Origin: JBHEMT01 sp046262435
GTDB taxonomy: Bacteria > Chloroflexota > Dormibacteria > Aeolococcales > Aeolococcaceae
NCBI GenBank assembly: GCA_046262435.1
Contig: JBHEMT010000057.1
Location: 1 to 11,556, forward strand
Length of the DNA stretch: 11,556 nucleotides
Direction: 5' to 3'
Part shown: piece by piece, positions 7,298 through 11,556 of the stretch
Position numbering within the stretch: the first letter of the stretch is position 1
Layout of the letters: each line of letters begins with the position of its first letter
Notes under the pieces: model-generated
The model's database searches: none
Told to the model about the DNA's origin: nothing
What the model saw: only the letters and a program-made list of their open reading frames with translations
Program-made: the position numbers and the translations under genes

Positions 7298-7603
7298 GTG
7301 CAGAACCCCAAGATGATGAAGCAGCTTCAGCAGATGCAGACGCGCATGGCGAAGCTGCAGGAGGAGTTGGGCGACGTCACCGTGACCGGAACCGCCGGCG
7401 GTGGCGCGGTCAGCGTCGATGTCGACGGGCACCAGCATGTGCTCGCGGTGCGCATCGAGGCGGAGGCGCTCGATGATGCCGAGCTGCTGAGCGACATGGT
7501 CCTCGCCGCGTGCAACGACGCGCTCGACCGGTCCCGGGCCAAGGCGGCTGACCACATGGGCCAGCTCACCGCCGGTCTGAACCTGCCGCCTGGCCTCTTC
7601 TAG
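7298..7603 (+). CDS. ybaB: Nucleoid-associated protein YbaB/EbfC family
   Basis: This is a small DNA-binding protein of the YbaB/EbfC family. These proteins form dimers shaped like tweezers that coat DNA, and they are implicated in nucleoid organisation and, in some bacteria, recombination with RecR. The 101 residues match the family length. The start, MQNPKMMKQLQQMQTRMAKL, is the typical amphipathic N-terminal helix. It is followed by the beta-strand section VTVTGTAGGGAVSVDVDG (residues 27-44) with the conserved AGGG turn, then the acidic-rich central part and a C-terminal helix containing the LSDMVLAACNDAL signature. The GTG start is set by a strong GGAGGAG upstream. It lies 41 nt after dnaX and 39 nt before recR, the usual order, so an operon is likely. 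Confidence 0.95.
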   Translation: MQNPKMMKQLQQMQTRMAKLQEELGDVTVTGTAGGGAVSVDVDGHQHVLAVRIEAEALDDAELLSDMVLAACNDALDRSRAKAADHMGQLTAGLNLPPGLF

Positions 7604-7642
7604 CTCCAGGGTGTCCGCGGGCGTGGCGCCGCCGCGCCTCCG

Positions 7643-8242
7643 ATGAGCCTGGTACCTCCCGCCCTCGAGCGGCTGGTCGCCGAGTTCGGGCGCCTGCCCG
7701 GCGTCGGTCCCAAGACCGCACAACGGCTCGCCTTCCACTGCCTGCGGGCCCCGGCCGACTCGGTGGACCGGCTTGCCGAGGCTCTGGCCGGGCTGCGCGA
7801 CGCGGTCCACCCCTGCCGGCGATGCTTCTTCATCGCGTCCGAGGACCTCTGCGGGGTGTGCTCCAACCCTCGCCGGGACCAGAGTGTGATCTGCGTGGTC
7901 GAGGACGCCCTCGACGTTCTGGCGATGGAGCGGAGCGGTGAGTTCCGCGGCCTGTACCACGTCCTCGAGGGCTCGATCTCTCCGATCGACGGCGTCGGGC
8001 CCGACCAGCTGCGGATGCGCGAGCTCGTGGCCCGACTGGAGGCGGGCGGCGTCGAGGAGGTGGTCGTGGCCACCGACCCCGACGTGGAGGGGGAGGCCAC
8101 CGCGCACTTCGTCTCCGAGCGTCTCACCCCGCTGGGGGTGCGGGTCAGCCGCCTCGCCCACGGCCTGCCCGCCGGGGCTGATCTCCAGTACGCCGACGAG
8201 CTCACTCTGGCCCGGGCGTTCAGCGGCAGGCGCTCCATCTGA
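7643..8242 (+). CDS. recR: Recombination mediator protein RecR
   Basis: RecR works with RecO (and RecF) to load RecA onto SSB-coated single-stranded DNA at gaps and stalled forks. The 199 residues are the standard length. The helix-hairpin-helix LPGVGPKTAQRLAF (residues 18-31) binds DNA. Four cysteines, Cys58, Cys61, Cys70 and Cys73, form the zinc site. The Toprim domain starts at VICVVEDALDVLAME (82-96, Glu87) and includes VVVATDPDVEGEATA (140-154) with the Asp-x-Asp-like acidic cluster. The C-terminal part, SRLAHGLPAGADLQYADELTLARAF, is typical of RecR and includes the Walker-like tail. The ATG at 7643 gives the expected MSLVPPALERLV N-terminus but has no visible Shine-Dalgarno sequence, so coupling to ybaB is likely. 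It closes the dnaX-ybaB-recR cluster. Confidence 0.97.
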   Translation: MSLVPPALERLVAEFGRLPGVGPKTAQRLAFHCLRAPADSVDRLAEALAGLRDAVHPCRRCFFIASEDLCGVCSNPRRDQSVICVVEDALDVLAMERSGEFRGLYHVLEGSISPIDGVGPDQLRMRELVARLEAGGVEEVVVATDPDVEGEATAHFVSERLTPLGVRVSRLAHGLPAGADLQYADELTLARAFSGRRSI

Positions 8243-8257
8243 CCAGCGGATCGCTGG
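8243..8257 (+). terminator. Hairpin directly after recR, possible transcript end
   Basis: CCAGCG, a GAT loop and CGCTGG form a perfect 6-bp stem beginning on the base after the recR stop codon. No T tract follows, so it is not a classical intrinsic terminator, but its position fits a 3'-end stabilising or weak termination structure. Confidence 0.3.
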
Positions 8258-8353
8258 CGAAGTTCGCTGCCGGCTCAGTCGGGCATCAAGGCCCACCACC
8301 ATCCGGCTGGACCCGGCCCGCCCGATGCTCTCAGGCCTCCCCGCCCGCGCTGA

Positions 8354-8362
8354 TGGTATAGA
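8354..8362 (+). promoter_or_regulatory. Extended -10 promoter (TGG-TATAGA) of the membrane spermidine-synthase-like gene
   Basis: TATAGA at 8357-8362 is preceded by TGG, an extended -10 element, which can work without a good -35; none is visible. The start would be near 8369, leaving a leader of about 37 nt. AGGAG at 8396-8400, five bases before the ATG at 8406, is a good Shine-Dalgarno sequence. This gene is thus probably transcribed apart from recR. Confidence 0.5.
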
Positions 8363-8405
8363 CCCGCTGCGCCCGGTCCACCCGGCCACATCACCAGGAG
8401 TCCAC

Positions 8406-10388
8406 ATGGTTCGTGGCCGCGGCCGTCTCGTTCTCTACAGCGCGCTGATGCTGTTCACCGAACTCGCGCTGATCCGCTGGCTTGGCTCCAATGTCCTCTA
8501 CCTCTCCTTTTTCTCCAACTTCGTCCTGCTCGGCAGCTTTCTTGGCATCGGCGTGGGATTCCTCCGCGCCCGATCCGACCGCGACCTCTCCACCTGGGCA
8601 CCTGCCGTCCTGGCTCTGCTGGTGGTTCTGGTGGCCGTGTTCCCCGTGACCGTGCAGCGATCCAGTGAACAGCTGATCTTCTTTGGCGCCGGCAGCGCGA
8701 CCACCGGTGTCCCCTCGTGGGTCGCCCTGCCGGTGATCTTCCTGAGCACAGCTGCGGTGATGGCCTGCATCGGCGAGGGCGTGGCCCGCAGCTTCGCGCT
8801 CTACCCGCCCCTGGAGGCGTACCGCCTGGACATCTCCGGCAGCCTGGCGGGCATCGTCGCCTTCTCGGCGCTGTCCTTCCTCTGGGCGCCTCCGGTGGCG
8901 TGGGGTGCAGCGGTGGCGGTGGCCTTCGCCCTGCTCCATGGCCGCCGCCGCTGGATGCTGCAGGGGGCGTCGCTCGCGGCCATCCTGCTTGTCTTGACCA
9001 TCGAGAGCTTGACGCCGCGCTTCAGCTGGTCTCCCTACTACAAGGTCACAGAGATTCGCACCTCCCCGACCAGCGTGGACATTCGCGTCAACGGCATTCC
9101 CCACCAGAACATGGCCGACTTCGTCCACGACCCCCGGCAGCGCAACAACAACCGTCAGTGGCCATACCAGGACGCAGGTCCCAACCACCCCCTGGACGAC
9201 GTCCTTGTCGTCGGCGCGGGGAGCGGAAACGACGTCGCAGTCGCGCTCGCCCACGGTGCCCGGCATGTCGATGCTGTGGAGATCGACCCGCGGCTGCATC
9301 AGATCGGCGAGCAGAGCCATCCCGACCGGCCCTACAGCAGCAGGCAGGTCACCAGCCACATCACCGATGGCCGGGCCTTCCTGGAACACACCGCGCAGCG
9401 GTACGACCTCATCCTGTTCGCCCTTCCCGACAGCCTGACGCTGGTGTCGGGGCAGGCATCCCTGCGGCTGGAGAGCTATCTGTTCACGCAGACCGCCATG
9501 CAGACGGCCCGGGACCACCTCAGGCCGGGGGGCGTTTTCTCCATGTACAACACCTACCGCCAGACGTGGTTGGTGGACCGGCTCGCCGGCACCCTGGAGT
9601 CCGTCTACGGGAGGGCTCCCTGCCTGCGCTTCTACGGCCGTACCTCGGCCGTGATGAGTGACAGCGCCACGGCGGGGGCCCTCCACTGCCCGTCGACGTG
9701 GCGGCCGGCGCCGGGTGCCTTTGTCCCCGCGCCCGCGACCGATGACTATCCCTTCCTGTACCTGGAGACCCCCGGAATCCCGCCGCTGTACGTCTGGACC
9801 CTCCTTCTGATCGCCGTCAGCGCCGTTGTCCTGGTTCGCATCAGCGGTGGTCCGCTGCGATCCATGTCGCGGTACGCGGACCTGTTCTTCATGGGAAGCG
9901 CCTTCTTGCTCCTGGAAACCAAGAGCGTGGTTCAGTTCGCCCTCCTCTTCGGAACAACCTGGTTCGTCAACGCCCTGGTGTTCATGGGGGTGCTGATCGC
10001 GGTCCTGGTCGCCATCGAGATCTCCAGGCACTGGACGGCTCGGCACCCGGAGCGCCTCTACGGCCTGCTGCTCCTGGCGCTCCTGGTCGCCTGGCTGATC
10101 CCCCTCGACAGCCTGCTGCGCCTCGACTTCGTGCCTCGCCTGGCAGCGGCGGTGCTGCTCGCCTTCACGCCGATCCTGGTGGCCAACCTGATCTTCGCGC
10201 AGCGCTTCAAGGACGTCGGGGAGTCGGTCACCGCGTTCGCCGCCAACCTGCTCGGCGCCATGCTCGGCGGGATCCTCGAATACGCGGCCCTGGTGACCGG
10301 CTACCGGGCATTGCTCATCGTCGTTGCCGTGCTGTACGGATTGGCGCTGCTGAGTGGACGCAAGTTGGGCCGCCTATCGGCGGCCTGA
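8406..10388 (+). CDS. Polytopic membrane protein with spermidine-synthase-like (SAM/decarboxy-SAM fold) domain
   Basis: The 660-aa protein has a soluble Rossmann domain between two sets of membrane helices. Helices lie near residues 8-27, 30-53, 63-82, 104-123, 144-160, 163-178 and 186-200, and after the domain near 461-478, 491-515, 517-538, 550-567, 577-597, 605-630 and 634-650. The soluble part (205-455) opens with the family sequence FSWSPYYKV. It carries the nucleotide-binding glycine motif VVGAGSGND (268-276), the acidic residue of motif II in AVEIDP (Glu292), DGRAFL (321-326), and LPDSLTLVSGQASLRLESYLFT (340-361, quoted here in part as the catalytic-loop region). TDDYPFLY (445-452) and LLETKSVVQF (502-511) are also typical of membrane-fused spermidine synthase-like proteins. 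Whether it makes a polyamine is unknown, since many such fusions have no known substrate. ATG 8406 is chosen for its AGGAG five bases upstream. No polyamine gene neighbours it. Confidence 0.82.
   Translation: MVRGRGRLVLYSALMLFTELALIRWLGSNVLYLSFFSNFVLLGSFLGIGVGFLRARSDRDLSTWAPAVLALLVVLVAVFPVTVQRSSEQLIFFGAGSATTGVPSWVALPVIFLSTAAVMACIGEGVARSFALYPPLEAYRLDISGSLAGIVAFSALSFLWAPPVAWGAAVAVAFALLHGRRRWMLQGASLAAILLVLTIESLTPRFSWSPYYKVTEIRTSPTSVDIRVNGIPHQNMADFVHDPRQRNNNRQWPYQDAGPNHPLDDVLVVGAGSGNDVAVALAHGARHVDAVEIDPRLHQIGEQSHPDRPYSSRQVTSHITDGRAFLEHTAQRYDLILFALPDSLTLVSGQASLRLESYLFTQTAMQTARDHLRPGGVFSMYNTYRQTWLVDRLAGTLESVYGRAPCLRFYGRTSAVMSDSATAGALHCPSTWRPAPGAFVPAPATDDYPFLYLETPGIPPLYVWTLLLIAVSAVVLVRISGGPLRSMSRYADLFFMGSAFLLLETKSVVQFALLFGTTWFVNALVFMGVLIAVLVAIEISRHWTARHPERLYGLLLLALLVAWLIPLDSLLRLDFVPRLAAAVLLAFTPILVANLIFAQRFKDVGESVTAFAANLLGAMLGGILEYAALVTGYRALLIVVAVLYGLALLSGRKLGRLSAA
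10368..10385 (+). terminator. Perfect hairpin over the 3' end of the membrane protein gene
   Basis: GGCCGCC, a TATC loop and GGCGGCC form a 7-bp all-GC stem ending at the base before the TGA stop. A second small palindrome, GGCC-TGA-GGCC, sits over the stop. No T tract follows, so this may be a T-less terminator or simply GC-rich coding sequence. Confidence 0.3.
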
Positions 10389-10547
10389 GGCCGAGGCGGC
10401 GGAGCGATCGGCCCGTTCGCTGCTTTTCGGGGTGTCCGCGGCCGGCCAGCTCCCTCGATCGGCCCTGGCCGCCGGTTGGTCCCTGGGATGGGGTCGCGGC
10501 GGTCAGCGGGCGAACGGGGCGCTCACCGGCAGCGAGGCTGCGGCGAC
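10389..10547. other. Intergenic region upstream of the rRNA promoter, no gene seen
   Basis: These 159 bp lie between the membrane protein gene and the rRNA promoter. Short open frames cross it but have no ribosome-binding site and no recognisable product. I see no AT-rich UP element, tRNA or repeat. Together with the rRNA leader it makes up the 411-bp gap before the 16S gene. Confidence 0.6.
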
Positions 10548-10577
10548 TTGACGGGCCACCCGAACGGGCCATATACT
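10548..10577 (+). promoter_or_regulatory. rRNA operon promoter (TTGACG-18 nt-TATACT)
   Basis: This is the only promoter in the window with both boxes clear: -35 TTGACG at 10548-10553 and -10 TATACT at 10572-10577, spaced 18 nt. The start would be near 10584, giving a leader of about 216 nt before mature 16S rRNA, a normal length for an rRNA leader. A consensus TTGACA also occurs downstream at 10651-10656. The best -10 near it (TATCCG at 10676, 19 nt away) is poor, so a second promoter there is only a possibility. Confidence 0.75.
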
Positions 10578-10741
10578 TCCCTGCTTGCGCGCCGATCGCG
10601 GCTCGCGAGCGTTCCAACGCCTCTCGTGGGCTGTTGGTGCGCCCAGAACCTTGACATTTGAAGAGTGGAGACAACTATCCGCAAAGGCCCTGGGTTCGCC
10701 CCGCAAGGGACGGACTAAGCGCAGGACCTCGTCAAAACCAT

Positions 10742-10755
10742 ACGTCTTTGACTTT
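10742..10755 (+). promoter_or_regulatory. Possible boxA-like antitermination element
   Basis: The segment ACGTCTTTGACTTT resembles the boxA core (TGCTCTTTAACA or TGTTCTTTGAAAA in various bacteria) that loads NusB/NusE in rRNA leaders. It lies between the promoter and the 16S gene, as expected. The match is partial and judged by eye. Confidence 0.3.
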
Positions 10756-10756
10756 T

Positions 10757-10778
10757 GCTCCGGCCGCAAGGCTGGAGC
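10757..10778 (+). other. Leader hairpin with GCAA (GNRA) tetraloop
   Basis: GCTCCGGCC at 10757-10765 pairs with GGCTGGAGC at 10770-10778 across a GCAA loop, giving a 9-bp stem with one G-U pair. Flanking ACGTC (10742-10746) and GACGT (10780-10784) can extend it beyond an internal loop. It is likely a structural or processing element of the pre-16S leader. Confidence 0.7.
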
Positions 10779-10780
10779 CG

Positions 10781-10798
10781 ACGTCTTTTCTGAGACGT
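10781..10798 (+). other. Hairpin abutting the 16S 5' end, followed by a T-rich stretch
   Basis: ACGTCT (10781-10786) pairs perfectly with AGACGT (10793-10798) around a TTTCTG loop, and TTTCTTC follows. It resembles a weak terminator or a processing signal lying exactly at the mature 16S boundary. Its left arm overlaps the GACGT that can also pair with 10742-10746, so the two structures exclude each other. Confidence 0.6.
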
Positions 10799-10799
10799 T

Positions 10800-11556
<757 letters not shown>

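Larger units (their letters stand above)
10584..10799 (+). other. rRNA operon leader (predicted transcribed, removed on processing)
   Basis: This is the region between the predicted promoter start and the 5' end of mature 16S rRNA. It is less GC-rich than the coding DNA around it and contains a TTGACA at 10651, a boxA-like segment and two hairpins next to the 16S start. The 5' half of the RNase III processing stem should lie here, but its partner after the 16S gene is outside the window, so I cannot place it. Overlapping short open frames are treated as chance. Confidence 0.6.

Noticed and set aside
7938..8405. N-terminal extension of the membrane spermidine-synthase-like protein into recR
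   Set aside because: It overlaps recR, reads as Arg/Ser/Pro shadow, and the AGGAG before 8406 gives a better start.
7283..8407. 374-aa open frame on the - strand across ybaB and recR
   Set aside because: It spans two well-identified genes and their gaps, and has no family features.
8391..10046. 551-aa open frame on the - strand opposite the membrane spermidine-synthase-like gene
   Set aside because: It has shadow composition with no hydrophobic or domain pattern, while the + strand frame has motifs, membrane helices and a ribosome-binding site.

Overview
The window is high-GC bacterial DNA with all protein genes on the + strand and dense, mostly housekeeping content. It ends inside a 16S rRNA gene. 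A long-form SRP RNA, a dnaX-ybaB-recR cluster, -10 boxes of the TANNNT type and leaderless-looking starts suggest a GC-rich lineage of the Terrabacteria kind. The 16S signature, for example around 11152-11210, looks most like the Chloroflexota/Dormibacterota neighbourhood. That placement is a judgement by eye, not a database result.

Layout. 1-1119: 3' part of a polytopic ABC-exporter permease whose N-terminus lies outside the window. 1205-1837: plsY, the membrane acyl-phosphate:glycerol-3-phosphate acyltransferase, with a -10 box so close to its ATG that the mRNA should be leaderless. 1918-2583: an unrecognised 221-aa protein with a signal sequence, a Ser/Thr/Pro-rich middle and a C-terminal membrane anchor, also apparently leaderless. 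2597-4975: a 792-aa membrane sensor histidine kinase (extracytoplasmic sensor, HAMP, GAF-like, HisKA, HATPase) 13 nt downstream of it. No response regulator is present.

4980-5250: SRP RNA of the large, Alu-domain type, whose -10 box overlaps the kinase stop codon. 5298-7256: dnaX, the clamp-loader tau/gamma subunit, with a long Pro/Ala linker. 7298-7603: ybaB/ebfC. 7643-8242: recR. The ffs-dnaX-ybaB-recR order is a widespread conserved replication/repair neighbourhood. 8406-10388: a 660-aa polytopic membrane protein with an embedded spermidine-synthase-like (SAM-type Rossmann) domain, with its own extended -10 promoter and Shine-Dalgarno sequence.

10389-10799: intergenic region and rRNA leader, with a good sigma70-type promoter (TTGACG-18-TATACT) and a set of hairpins directly before the 16S gene. 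10800-11556: the first ~757 nt of 16S rRNA, cut by the window end.

Functionally the window joins membrane phospholipid synthesis, membrane sensing, protein targeting, replication/recombination and ribosome synthesis. I see no mobile element, CRISPR array, toxin-antitoxin pair or phage gene. The least explained items are the 221-aa anchored protein paired with the orphan kinase, the membrane spermidine-synthase-like protein, and mutually exclusive hairpins in the rRNA leader.
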